DNA of 64,000 bases from Bacillus_P idriensis_A (GTDB taxonomy: Bacteria > Bacillota > Bacilli > Bacillales > Bacillaceae). Shown in pieces: positions 43,921 through 51,600 of the stretch. The translations under genes were made by a program, and so were the position numbers. The notes under the pieces were generated by a model. That model worked only from the letters and a program-made list of their open reading frames with translations, made no database searches and had not been told where the DNA came from. Location: positions 1 through 64,000 of the forward strand of contig NZ_JBCMYF010000008.1 of the NCBI RefSeq assembly GCF_050483325.1. Reading direction: 5' to 3'. Positions within the stretch are counted from its first letter, which is position 1, and each line of letters begins with the position of its first letter.

Positions 43921-44808
43921 ATGTTTCGAAATGTAGCGGAACTAGTCGAACTTGCTGAAAGCAAGGGCGTTAAAATAGCAGAAATCATGATTGAGCAGGA
44001 AATGGAAATGACGGGCAGAACACGCGAGCAAATTTTGTCCATGATGGATCAGAATTTAACGGTTATGGAACAGGCTGTTGAAAAGGGACTTGCAGGAGTG
44101 AAATCTCATTCCGGGCTGACTGGAGGAGACGCCGTTCTCATGCAGGCATATATCCAAAAGGGAAATTTCCTGTCAGGAGAAATTATTCTGGATGCCGTCA
44201 GTAAAGCGGTTGCCACAAACGAAGTGAATGCTGCAATGGGGACCATCTGCGCAACCCCTACTGCAGGATCGGCGGGCGTTGTTCCGGGAACTCTATTTGC
44301 GGTGAAAGCTAAATTAAATCCAAGCAGAGAAGAAATGATCGATTTTCTGTTTACTTCTGGTGCTTTTGGCTTTGTTGTTGCAAATAATGCTTCCATTTCC
44401 GGAGCTGCCGGCGGCTGTCAGGCAGAAGTCGGATCTGCATCAGGCATGGCTGCAGCAGCGATAACAGAGATGGCTGGCGGCACTCCAGGTCAGGCTGCAG
44501 AGGCAATGGCCATTACACTTAAAAATATGCTTGGACTTGTTTGTGATCCGGTTGCCGGGCTAGTGGAAGTACCATGCGTAAAAAGAAATGCAATGGGTGC
44601 AGCAAATGCCATGATCGCGGCAGACATGGCTTTAGCGGGCATTACGAGCCGCATCCCGTGTGATGAAGTAATCGATGCTATGTTCCGCATCGGCCAATCA
44701 ATGCCGACTGCTCTTAAAGAAACAGCTCAAGGCGGACTCGCGGCCACACCGACCGGCCGTGAACTCGAAGCGAAAATTTTTGGGATCTCACTTGATGAAC
44801 GCGGCTAA
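43921..44808 (+). CDS. sdaAA: L-serine dehydratase alpha subunit (iron-sulfur)
   Basis: The 295-residue catalytic subunit has the cysteines expected for its [4Fe-4S] cluster, in GTICATPTAG and GLVCDPVAGLVEVPC, and the serine-binding GGDAVLMQ and SGAAGGCQAE stretches. The start is ATG 43921 behind GGGGGAAA; the frame is open 18 nt further 5'. It lies 36 nt after sdaAB, and its end overlaps recG by 14 nt. Confidence 0.95.
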   Translation: MFRNVAELVELAESKGVKIAEIMIEQEMEMTGRTREQILSMMDQNLTVMEQAVEKGLAGVKSHSGLTGGDAVLMQAYIQKGNFLSGEIILDAVSKAVATNEVNAAMGTICATPTAGSAGVVPGTLFAVKAKLNPSREEMIDFLFTSGAFGFVVANNASISGAAGGCQAEVGSASGMAAAAITEMAGGTPGQAAEAMAITLKNMLGLVCDPVAGLVEVPCVKRNAMGAANAMIAADMALAGITSRIPCDEVIDAMFRIGQSMPTALKETAQGGLAATPTGRELEAKIFGISLDERG

Positions 44809-46849
44809 TTCACTCATGCAGCCTGTCAGTTCCGTTAAGGGGATAGGAGCTGAGTCAGAAGAAATCTTGAATGAGATGGGCATTTATACTGTAAAAGATT
44901 TAATTGAATATTTGCCATATCGTTATGAAGATTATCGCCTGAAGGACTTAGCGGAAGTACAGCATGATGAACGGGTGACAGTCGAGGGGAAGGTTCATAG
45001 TGAACCTTCTCTTGCCTTTTTCGGCAAAAAGAAATCAAGGCTGACTGTCCGGGTTCTAGTTGGAAGATATTTAATAAGTGCCGTGTTTTTTAACCGCCCG
45101 TATTATAAAAAGAAGCTTGAGCTGCAGTCTGTCATTACGATTTCAGGAAAGTGGGACAAGCACCGGCAGACGATTTCCGTCAGCGAAATCGTCTTTGGCC
45201 CTCAGGCAAAGGAGCATGAAATCGAACCGGTGTACTCTGTTAAAGAAAAGATGACGGTCAAAACGATGAGAAAGTTCATCAATCAGGCACTTAGTCAATA
45301 CTCATCTGACATCACGGATATGATTCCGGAGCAGCTGATGGCCGCGTATCGTCTGCCTGCAAAAAAAGAAGCCATTTTTACGATGCATCACCCTTTGAAG
45401 CATGAAGATCTAAAGCATGCAAGGCGATATTTTGTCTATGAAGAATTTCTTCTTTTTCAGCTGAAAATGCAGGCTTTGCGTAAGTTTCAGCGGGAACAGT
45501 CTCATGGAATTATCCATCAGATCGATCCATTGCAATTAGAAGGATTTACGGGATCACTTCCCTTTCCGCTTACAAATGCCCAGCAAAGGGTTGTCCGTGA
45601 AATTTTAACCGACATGAAGTCAAACTACCGCATGAACCGCCTCCTTCAGGGAGATGTCGGCTCAGGTAAAACAGTGGTTGCGGCGATTGCTATGTATGCC
45701 GCTCATTTATCCGGTTATCAAGCTGCCTTGATGGTGCCGACAGAAATATTGGCAGAGCAGCATGCAGAATCTCTTGCGCAAACCTTCAGCGGCTTTCCTG
45801 TAACTGTTGCCTTGCTTACAAGCTCAGTGAAAGGCAAAAAAAGAAGAGAGCTGCTTCAAAAAGCGGCAGATGGCGATATCCACTTTTTAGTCGGAACCCA
45901 CGCTCTGATTCAGCAGGATGTCCATTTTGCAAAGCTAGGACTTGTCATTACAGATGAACAGCATCGCTTTGGTGTTGAGCAGAGAAAAGTGCTGCGGGCT
46001 AAAGGAGAAAACCCGGATGTCCTGTTTATGACAGCGACACCCATTCCAAGGACGCTTGCCATCACTGCATTTGGGGAAATGGATGTCTCTGTGATTGACG
46101 AACTTCCTGCTGGGCGAAAACAAATCGAAACGTATTGGGTGAAGCACGAAATGCTGGACCGCATCCTTCGGTTTATTCATAAAGAACTGCAGGAAGGAAG
46201 ACAGGCTTATGTGATCTGCCCCCTTATTGAGGAATCTGATAAGCTTGATGTTCAAAATGCAATTGACGTCCACAGTACACTTGTTCATTTTTATAAAGAT
46301 AAATGGAATGTGGGACTGATGCACGGCAGGCTGACAAGTGCGGAAAAAGACGAAGTGATGAGGGAGTTCAGTGAAAACCGGGTTCAAATTCTGGTTTCCA
46401 CAACTGTTGTTGAAGTAGGTGTCAATGTGCCGAATGCGACGGTTATGATGATTTATGATGCAGAGCGCTTCGGACTTTCACAGCTCCATCAATTAAGAGG
46501 ACGGGTAGGAAGAGGAAGCTCCCAGTCTTACTGTATTCTGCTTGCTGATCCGAAATCAGAAACAGGCAAAGAACGCATGCGTGTGATGACAGAAACAGCA
46601 GATGGTTTTGAGCTGTCAGAGAAAGATCTGGAACTCAGAGGGCCAGGAGACTTTTTTGGCAGGAAGCAAAGCGGAATGCCTGAATTTAAAGTGGCTGATA
46701 TGGTTCATGATTACCGTGCGCTTGAAACTGCAAGGAGTGATGCGGCAAAGCTCGTACAATCCGATGCTTTCTGGCACTCAGAAGACTACAGGGAACTCAG
46801 GGAGTATCTTGAACAAACAGGGGTCGTAGATGGAGATAAATTAGATTAA
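44795..46849 (+). CDS. recG: ATP-dependent DNA helicase RecG
   Basis: The 684-residue branch-migration helicase reverses stalled forks and processes Holliday junctions. It has the N-terminal wedge (OB) domain (about 60-150), Walker A GDVGSGKT (about 285-292), DEQH (about 386), and GRVGRG with a late FFGKK-like FFGRKQSGMPEF motif. ATG 44795 is preferred by length against B. subtilis (682 residues); ATG 44816 is the alternative. It overlaps sdaAA, although the two functions are unrelated. Confidence 0.94.
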   Translation: MNAANSLMQPVSSVKGIGAESEEILNEMGIYTVKDLIEYLPYRYEDYRLKDLAEVQHDERVTVEGKVHSEPSLAFFGKKKSRLTVRVLVGRYLISAVFFNRPYYKKKLELQSVITISGKWDKHRQTISVSEIVFGPQAKEHEIEPVYSVKEKMTVKTMRKFINQALSQYSSDITDMIPEQLMAAYRLPAKKEAIFTMHHPLKHEDLKHARRYFVYEEFLLFQLKMQALRKFQREQSHGIIHQIDPLQLEGFTGSLPFPLTNAQQRVVREILTDMKSNYRMNRLLQGDVGSGKTVVAAIAMYAAHLSGYQAALMVPTEILAEQHAESLAQTFSGFPVTVALLTSSVKGKKRRELLQKAADGDIHFLVGTHALIQQDVHFAKLGLVITDEQHRFGVEQRKVLRAKGENPDVLFMTATPIPRTLAITAFGEMDVSVIDELPAGRKQIETYWVKHEMLDRILRFIHKELQEGRQAYVICPLIEESDKLDVQNAIDVHSTLVHFYKDKWNVGLMHGRLTSAEKDEVMREFSENRVQILVSTTVVEVGVNVPNATVMMIYDAERFGLSQLHQLRGRVGRGSSQSYCILLADPKSETGKERMRVMTETADGFELSEKDLELRGPGDFFGRKQSGMPEFKVADMVHDYRALETARSDAAKLVQSDAFWHSEDYRELREYLEQTGVVDGDKLD

Positions 46850-46867
46850 TAGAATCCTACATTAGAG

Positions 46868-46905
46868 AAAGCAGATTGCATTTGGACCTTGCAATCTGCT
46901 TTATT
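46868..46905 (+). terminator. Terminator after recG
   Basis: AAAGCAGATTGCA (46868-46880) pairs perfectly with TGCAATCTGCTTT (46890-46902) over 13 bp, followed by a short T-rich tail. Its 3' arm overlaps the -35 of the fapR promoter. Confidence 0.88.
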
Positions 46906-46917
46906 TGATTATATACT
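46889..46917 (+). promoter_or_regulatory. Probable SigA promoter of the fapR operon
   Basis: TTGCAA (46889-46894), a 17-nt spacer and TATACT (46912-46917) place the start near 46924, inside the FapR operator. TTGATT (46905-46910) is an alternative -35 with poorer geometry. Confidence 0.65.
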
Positions 46918-46921
46918 ACTA

Positions 46922-46938
46922 TTAGTACCTAGTCTTAA
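46922..46938. promoter_or_regulatory. FapR operator
   Basis: TTAGTACCTAGTCTTAA matches the known FapR consensus, an imperfect palindrome found before fap regulon genes. It covers the expected transcription start, so FapR would block initiation until malonyl-CoA releases it. Confidence 0.93.
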
Positions 46939-46961
46939 GAGTGCGGACGGTGTCAGACTAA

Positions 46962-47561
46962 ATGAGAAAATCAAAAAAAGAGCGGCAGTCAATGCTGCAG
47001 CAGACTATAAATGAAACACCTTTTATTACTGACGAAGAGCTGGCAGATAAATTCAGTGTCAGCATACAGACAATCAGGCTTGACCGCCTTGAGCTTTCTA
47101 TTCCGGAACTTCGCGAACGGATTAAGCATGTAGCCGTCAAGCAGCTTGATGATGAAGTGAAATCACTTCCTTTAGAAGAAGTAATCGGCGAAATCATCGA
47201 CCTTGATCTGGATTCCTCTGCCATTTCTATTTTTGAAGTGAAAAAAGAGCACGTGTTTGTCCGGAACCAAATCGCCCGCGGCCATCATTTGTTTGCACAG
47301 GCGAATTCACTGGCAGTTGCGGTCATAGATGATGAACTGGCTTTAACAGCTAAGGCAAATATTCGTTTTACCAGGCAGGTTAAAGAAAAAGAGAGAGTAA
47401 TCGCTAAAGCTAAAGTGATAAAAATGGATGAAGACAAAGGAAGAACCACGGTCGATGTAAACAGTTATGTCGGAACGGAGCTGGTCTTCTCCGGCACATT
47501 TGAAATGTACCGGTCAAAAACAATGAAAAAGGCAGGTTTCAGCAATGAAGATCGCAATTGA
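46962..47561 (+). CDS. fapR: Transcription factor FapR
   Basis: The 199-residue repressor of fatty-acid and phospholipid genes has an N-terminal helix-turn-helix (about 15-45, ITDEELADKFSVSIQTIRLDR), a linker, and a C-terminal hot-dog domain that binds malonyl-CoA (FVRNQIARGHHLFAQANSLA). It is slightly longer than the B. subtilis protein at the C-terminus (...KKAGFSNEDRN), where it overlaps plsX by 17 nt. The SD is weak (GGACGG), and an operator just upstream predicts autoregulation. Confidence 0.96.
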   Translation: MRKSKKERQSMLQQTINETPFITDEELADKFSVSIQTIRLDRLELSIPELRERIKHVAVKQLDDEVKSLPLEEVIGEIIDLDLDSSAISIFEVKKEHVFVRNQIARGHHLFAQANSLAVAVIDDELALTAKANIRFTRQVKEKERVIAKAKVIKMDEDKGRTTVDVNSYVGTELVFSGTFEMYRSKTMKKAGFSNEDRN

Positions 47562-48555
47562 TGCAATGGGAGGGGACAACGCTCCTAAAGCAATCGTAGA
47601 AGGTGCAATGAAAGCTGTCACTCTATTTAAAGATATTGAGATTACCTTATACGGCAGTGAAGCTCTTATAAAAGAACATCTTTCTAATCCGGAAAGAATG
47701 ACAATTGTACATACGGATACCGTCATTGAAGGAACAGATGAACCTGTCAGAGCGGTGAGAAGAAAAAAAGATGCATCGATGGTGCTGATGGCAAACGCTG
47801 TAAAAGAAGGACAGGCTGATGCCTGTATTTCTGCAGGCAACACCGGAGCATTAATGACAGCCGGTCTATTTATTGTCGGCAGAATTGACGGGATTGAACG
47901 CCCTGCATTGTCGCCGACACTTCCTACGATTGAAGGGCAGGGATTCCTCATGCTTGATGTCGGGGCAAATGTGGATGCAAAGCCTGAGCATTTGCAGCAA
48001 TATGCGATCATGGGCTCTATTTATGCCAAAAAGGTCCGCGGACTTGCAAATCCAAGAATAGGATTGCTGAATGTCGGCACAGAGGACAAAAAGGGAAATG
48101 AACTGACAAAAGCAGCTTTTCAGTTATTAAAAGAATCTGATCTTAACTTTATTGGAAACGTTGAAGCGAGAGATTTGCTCGACGGTGCAGCAGATGTTGT
48201 CGTAACAGACGGATTTACCGGAAATGTAGCTTTAAAAACGGTAGAGGGAACGGCACTCTCCGTATTTAAAATGCTGAAGTCAGCTTTAACCAGCAATCTG
48301 AAATCAAAACTTGCAGCTGCTGTATTAAAGCCGCAATTAAAAGAAATCAAAGGGAAAATGGATTATTCTGAATACGGCGGTGCCGGATTGTTCGGGCTGA
48401 AAGCTCCTGTTATAAAAGCACACGGATCTTCAGACCCTAACGCTGTATATAATGCAATCCGCCAGGCGCGTGAAATGGTAAACAATGATGTCTGCAAGAC
48501 GATACAGCAAACAATTGAGAACACGAACTCTGTTCGGAATCTTGAGAGGAGATAG
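47545..48555 (+). CDS. plsX: Phosphate acyltransferase PlsX
   Basis: The 336-residue enzyme converts acyl-ACP to acyl-phosphate for phospholipid synthesis. The family opening MKIAIDAMGGDNAPKA and the ISAGNTGALM and VTDGFTGNVALK motifs are intact. It starts inside the end of fapR and precedes fabD by 3 nt. Confidence 0.96.
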   Translation: MKIAIDAMGGDNAPKAIVEGAMKAVTLFKDIEITLYGSEALIKEHLSNPERMTIVHTDTVIEGTDEPVRAVRRKKDASMVLMANAVKEGQADACISAGNTGALMTAGLFIVGRIDGIERPALSPTLPTIEGQGFLMLDVGANVDAKPEHLQQYAIMGSIYAKKVRGLANPRIGLLNVGTEDKKGNELTKAAFQLLKESDLNFIGNVEARDLLDGAADVVVTDGFTGNVALKTVEGTALSVFKMLKSALTSNLKSKLAAAVLKPQLKEIKGKMDYSEYGGAGLFGLKAPVIKAHGSSDPNAVYNAIRQAREMVNNDVCKTIQQTIENTNSVRNLERR

Positions 48556-48558
48556 AAT

Positions 48559-49503
48559 ATGAGTAAACTTGCCTTTATTTTTCCCGGTCAAGGATCACAG
48601 ACTGTCGGCATGGGGAAAGATTTATTTAATGAAGTGGAAGCATCACGCAGTGTGTTTGCAGCTGCAGATGAAAAGCTTGGTTTTAAGCTTACTGACATTA
48701 TCTTTGAAGGTCCGCAAGAAAAACTGACATTGACATACAATGCACAGCCTGCTCTTTTAACAGCAAGCATCGCTGTTTTGGGAAAATTCAAAGAAAGCGG
48801 AATTCAGCCTGATTTTGTTGCCGGACACAGTCTTGGAGAATACACGGCACTCGTAGCAGGCGGAGTCCTTTCATTTGAAGATGCTGTATATGCTGTCAGA
48901 AAACGCGGAGAATATATGAACGAAGCAGTTCCTGCAGGAGTAGGTGCGATGGCGGCAATTCTTGGAATGAACACAGATGATCTGCGTGAAGTGACAGAAC
49001 AAATCACAAGCGATGGCTTCTCTGTGCAGCTGGCGAATTTAAATTGCCCTGGTCAGATTGTCATATCAGGATCGGCAGAAGGTGTAGAAAAGGCGTCAGC
49101 TTTAGCGAAGGAGAATGGCGCTAAAAGAGCAATTCCGCTGGATGTAAGCGGTCCGTTCCATTCAGAGCTGATGAAGCCTGCTGCAGATAAGTTTAAAGGC
49201 ATACTTGATGAAGTCAGCCTTAAAGATGCATCTGTGCCTGTAGTGGCAAATGTTACAGCAGCGCCTGTAACGGACAGTGAAGACATAAAGAACCTGCTCG
49301 TTGAACAATTGTTTTCTCCAGTTAAATGGGAGCAATCGGTCATAGAAATGATTGAACAGGGTGTAACGACTTTCGTTGAAATCGGACCAGGAAAAGTTCT
49401 TTCAGGATTAGTGAAAAAAATCGATCGCAAGGTAAACACGATTGCTGTTTCTGACTTGGCATCAATCGAAGCTGCAATCGAAAAGCTCAGGGAGGTCAAA
49501 TAA
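48559..49503 (+). CDS. fabD: Malonyl-CoA:ACP transacylase
   Basis: The 314-residue acyltransferase loads malonyl onto ACP. The nucleophile is S91 in GHSLGEY, preceded by the FPGQGSQ motif, and the partner histidine is in SGPFHSELM (about 201). GAGAGGAG precedes ATG. It shares a TAATG junction with fabG. Confidence 0.97.
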   Translation: MSKLAFIFPGQGSQTVGMGKDLFNEVEASRSVFAAADEKLGFKLTDIIFEGPQEKLTLTYNAQPALLTASIAVLGKFKESGIQPDFVAGHSLGEYTALVAGGVLSFEDAVYAVRKRGEYMNEAVPAGVGAMAAILGMNTDDLREVTEQITSDGFSVQLANLNCPGQIVISGSAEGVEKASALAKENGAKRAIPLDVSGPFHSELMKPAADKFKGILDEVSLKDASVPVVANVTAAPVTDSEDIKNLLVEQLFSPVKWEQSVIEMIEQGVTTFVEIGPGKVLSGLVKKIDRKVNTIAVSDLASIEAAIEKLREVK

Positions 49504-50243
49504 TGGTTGAAGGTAAAGTAGCATTAGTTACTGGAGCATCAAGAGGAATCGGCCGCGCCATTGCTCTTGAACTGGCTAAAAACGGGGCAAATGTAGCGGT
49601 GAATTACGCAGGAAGCGAAGCGAAAGCCAATGAAGTTGTCGATGAAATAAAAGCACTCGGACGAGAAGCTTTTGCCGTTCAGGCAGACGTCAGCGACAGT
49701 GAGGCTGTTGCTGCTATGGTAAAAGCAACAGTTGAGCAATTTGGCAGACTGGATATACTAGTAAACAATGCAGGCATAACAAAAGATAATCTCCTGATGA
49801 GAATGAAAGACTCTGAGTGGGATGATGTCATCAACATCAATTTAAAAGGTGTTTTCCTGACAACAAAAGCGGTAACACGCCAAATGATGAAACAGCGCCA
49901 AGGCCGAATCATCAATATTGCATCGATCGTCGGTGTCAGCGGAAATCCCGGCCAGGCAAATTATGTAGCGGCTAAAGCAGGTGTGATCGGTTTAACAAAA
50001 ACAGCTGCCAAAGAGCTTTCATCAAGAAATATTACAGTCAATGCGATCGCACCCGGGTTTATCACAACCGATATGACGGATAAACTGACTGAAGAAGTAA
50101 AAACTGAAATGCTGAAGCAAATTCCGCTTGCCCGCTTTGGTGAGCCATCTGATATTTCAAATGCGGTCACTTTCTTAGCTTCTGATAAAAGCAGCTATAT
50201 CACAGGGCAGACGATTCATATTGATGGCGGAATGGTCATGTAA
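49503..50243 (+). CDS. fabG: 3-oxoacyl-ACP reductase
   Basis: The 246-residue short-chain dehydrogenase reduces 3-oxoacyl-ACP with NADPH. The cofactor motif TGASRGIG (10-17), the NNAG motif (88-91) and the S141-Y154-K158 triad are present. GGGAGG lies upstream, and the start overlaps the fabD stop. Confidence 0.97.
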   Translation: MVEGKVALVTGASRGIGRAIALELAKNGANVAVNYAGSEAKANEVVDEIKALGREAFAVQADVSDSEAVAAMVKATVEQFGRLDILVNNAGITKDNLLMRMKDSEWDDVININLKGVFLTTKAVTRQMMKQRQGRIINIASIVGVSGNPGQANYVAAKAGVIGLTKTAAKELSSRNITVNAIAPGFITTDMTDKLTEEVKTEMLKQIPLARFGEPSDISNAVTFLASDKSSYITGQTIHIDGGMVM

Positions 50244-50307
50244 AAAAGAATTTTGAGTCTTGCTTTGGATTCTCTGATTTCGGCTAGTTTTTTAATAGGA
50301 TATACAC

Positions 50308-50313
50308 TATAAT
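50308..50313 (+). promoter_or_regulatory. Possible -10 element for acpP
   Basis: A perfect TATAAT lies 23 nt before the acpP start in the 93-nt gap after fabG. The best -35 position (TAGTTT, 50285-50290) is poor. No FapR palindrome was seen here. Confidence 0.35.
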
Positions 50314-50336
50314 ACTTTGAGGGGAGGTGAAATGTT

Positions 50337-50570
50337 ATGGCAGATGTACTAGCTCGCGTAACGAAAATTATCGTTGACCGTCTTGGTGTTGATGAGGCTG
50401 AAGTAAAAATGGAAGCTTCTTTTAAAGACGATTTAGGTGCGGATTCCCTTGATGTAGTAGAACTTGTAATGGAACTTGAAGATGAGTTCGACATGGAGAT
50501 TTCTGATGAAGATGCAGAAACAATTGCAACAGTGGGTGACGCTGTGAACTACATACAAAGTCAACAGTAA
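50337..50570 (+). CDS. acpP: Acyl carrier protein
   Basis: The 77-residue acidic carrier holds growing acyl chains on a phosphopantetheine arm attached to S37 in GADSLDVVELVM. It is full length, starts at ATG 50337 and has a strong GGGGAGGTG upstream; an ATG at 50332 is out of frame. It lies 93 nt after fabG and before rnc, the common Firmicutes order. Confidence 0.97.
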   Translation: MADVLARVTKIIVDRLGVDEAEVKMEASFKDDLGADSLDVVELVMELEDEFDMEISDEDAETIATVGDAVNYIQSQQ

Positions 50571-50580
50571 TGTTGCATTT

Positions 50581-50616
50581 AAAGTCCCGTTTTTAAGCGG
50601 GGCTTTATCCCTTTTA
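50581..50616 (+). terminator. Weak terminator-like hairpin after acpP
   Basis: AAAGTCCCG (50581-50589) pairs with CGGGGCTTT (50598-50606) with one G-U pair. The T tract is interrupted, so partial read-through to rnc is expected. Confidence 0.5.
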
Positions 50617-50669
50617 AAACACGGCAATAAAAAAGAAAAGATGCGGTTGTTTAAGTGATGGAGGTACCT

Positions 50670-51401
50670 ATGCCGAAGATGAATTACAGAGAGAGAAGAT
50701 CGTTTGTCAAAAAAGCAGAATTCAAACAATTTCAAGAACAAATTGGCCATACATTTCAAAATGAAAGACTTTTGTATCAAGCCTTCACACATTCATCCTA
50801 TGTGAATGAGCATCGCAAAAAGCCTTACGAGGACAATGAAAGACTGGAATTTTTAGGAGATGCGGTTTTAGAGTTAACGATTTCTCAGTTTTTATTTAAG
50901 AAATATCCAACAATGAGCGAAGGAGATTTAACAAAGGTCCGAGCGGCTATTGTATGTGAGCCGTCGCTTGTTGCATTTGCAAATGAATTATCATTTGGAA
51001 AGCTTGTACTGCTTGGTAAAGGTGAAGAAATGACTGGCGGAAGAGCAAGACCTGCTCTGCTGGCAGATGTTTTTGAAGCTTTTATTGGAGCATTATATTT
51101 GGATTCAGGACTTGATCCTGTCGTTGCCTTTTTAGAAAAATGTGTATTTCCTAAAATTAATGATGGTGCTTTTTCTCATGTGATGGATTTTAAAAGTCAG
51201 CTTCAGGAGTTTGTTCAAAGAGACAGCAAAGGTTCCTTGGAATATAAAATTCTTCAGGAGAAAGGCCCTGCACACAATCGCGAATTTGTGGCGACTGTCT
51301 CTTTAAACGGGGAAATCCTCGGAACCGGAAACGGAAAATCAAAAAAAGCGGCTGAACAGCATGCCGCGCAGGAAGCTTTAACAAAACTGAAACCTCATTA
51401 A
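50670..51401 (+). CDS. rnc: Ribonuclease III
   Basis: The 243-residue double-strand-specific endonuclease processes rRNA precursors and structured mRNAs. The nuclease signature ERLEFLGDAVLEL holds E60 and D64, and a dsRNA-binding domain occupies about 172-240. ATG 50670 has GGAGG 5 nt upstream; the frame is open five codons further 5'. It lies between acpP and smc. Confidence 0.95.
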   Translation: MPKMNYRERRSFVKKAEFKQFQEQIGHTFQNERLLYQAFTHSSYVNEHRKKPYEDNERLEFLGDAVLELTISQFLFKKYPTMSEGDLTKVRAAIVCEPSLVAFANELSFGKLVLLGKGEEMTGGRARPALLADVFEAFIGALYLDSGLDPVVAFLEKCVFPKINDGAFSHVMDFKSQLQEFVQRDSKGSLEYKILQEKGPAHNREFVATVSLNGEILGTGNGKSKKAAEQHAAQEALTKLKPH

Positions 51402-51413
51402 GAAGAATGAATT

Positions 51414-51440
51414 AACCCCCGGATATCAGGGGGTTCTCTT
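51414..51440 (+). terminator. Terminator after rnc
   Basis: AACCCCC (51414-51420) pairs with GGGGGTT (51429-51435), followed by CTCTTTAT. The 199-nt gap before smc probably also holds a promoter, for example TAGAAT near 51560, without a clear -35. Confidence 0.6.
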
Positions 51441-51600
51441 TATGTCCGGCAGTTTTCAAATAAAAGTTTCGTGCAAGATTTCTATTTGAAATTCCCCGCA
51501 TCTGCATGGATTGCGGGAAGGGGCTTTATCTTTTTAAACAAACTGCCCTGAATTATGATAGAATATGGTTGATTTTAAAGAATAGTAGGGAGGATCCTAA

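Noticed and set aside
44675..44794. Longer RecG N-terminus
   Set aside because: The extension lies entirely inside sdaAA in another frame and exceeds the family length.
47514..48011. 165-codon reverse-strand ORF opposite the fapR-plsX junction
   Set aside because: It lies wholly opposite conserved genes, its Ser/Ala-rich composition is typical of an antisense frame, and it has no SD or context.
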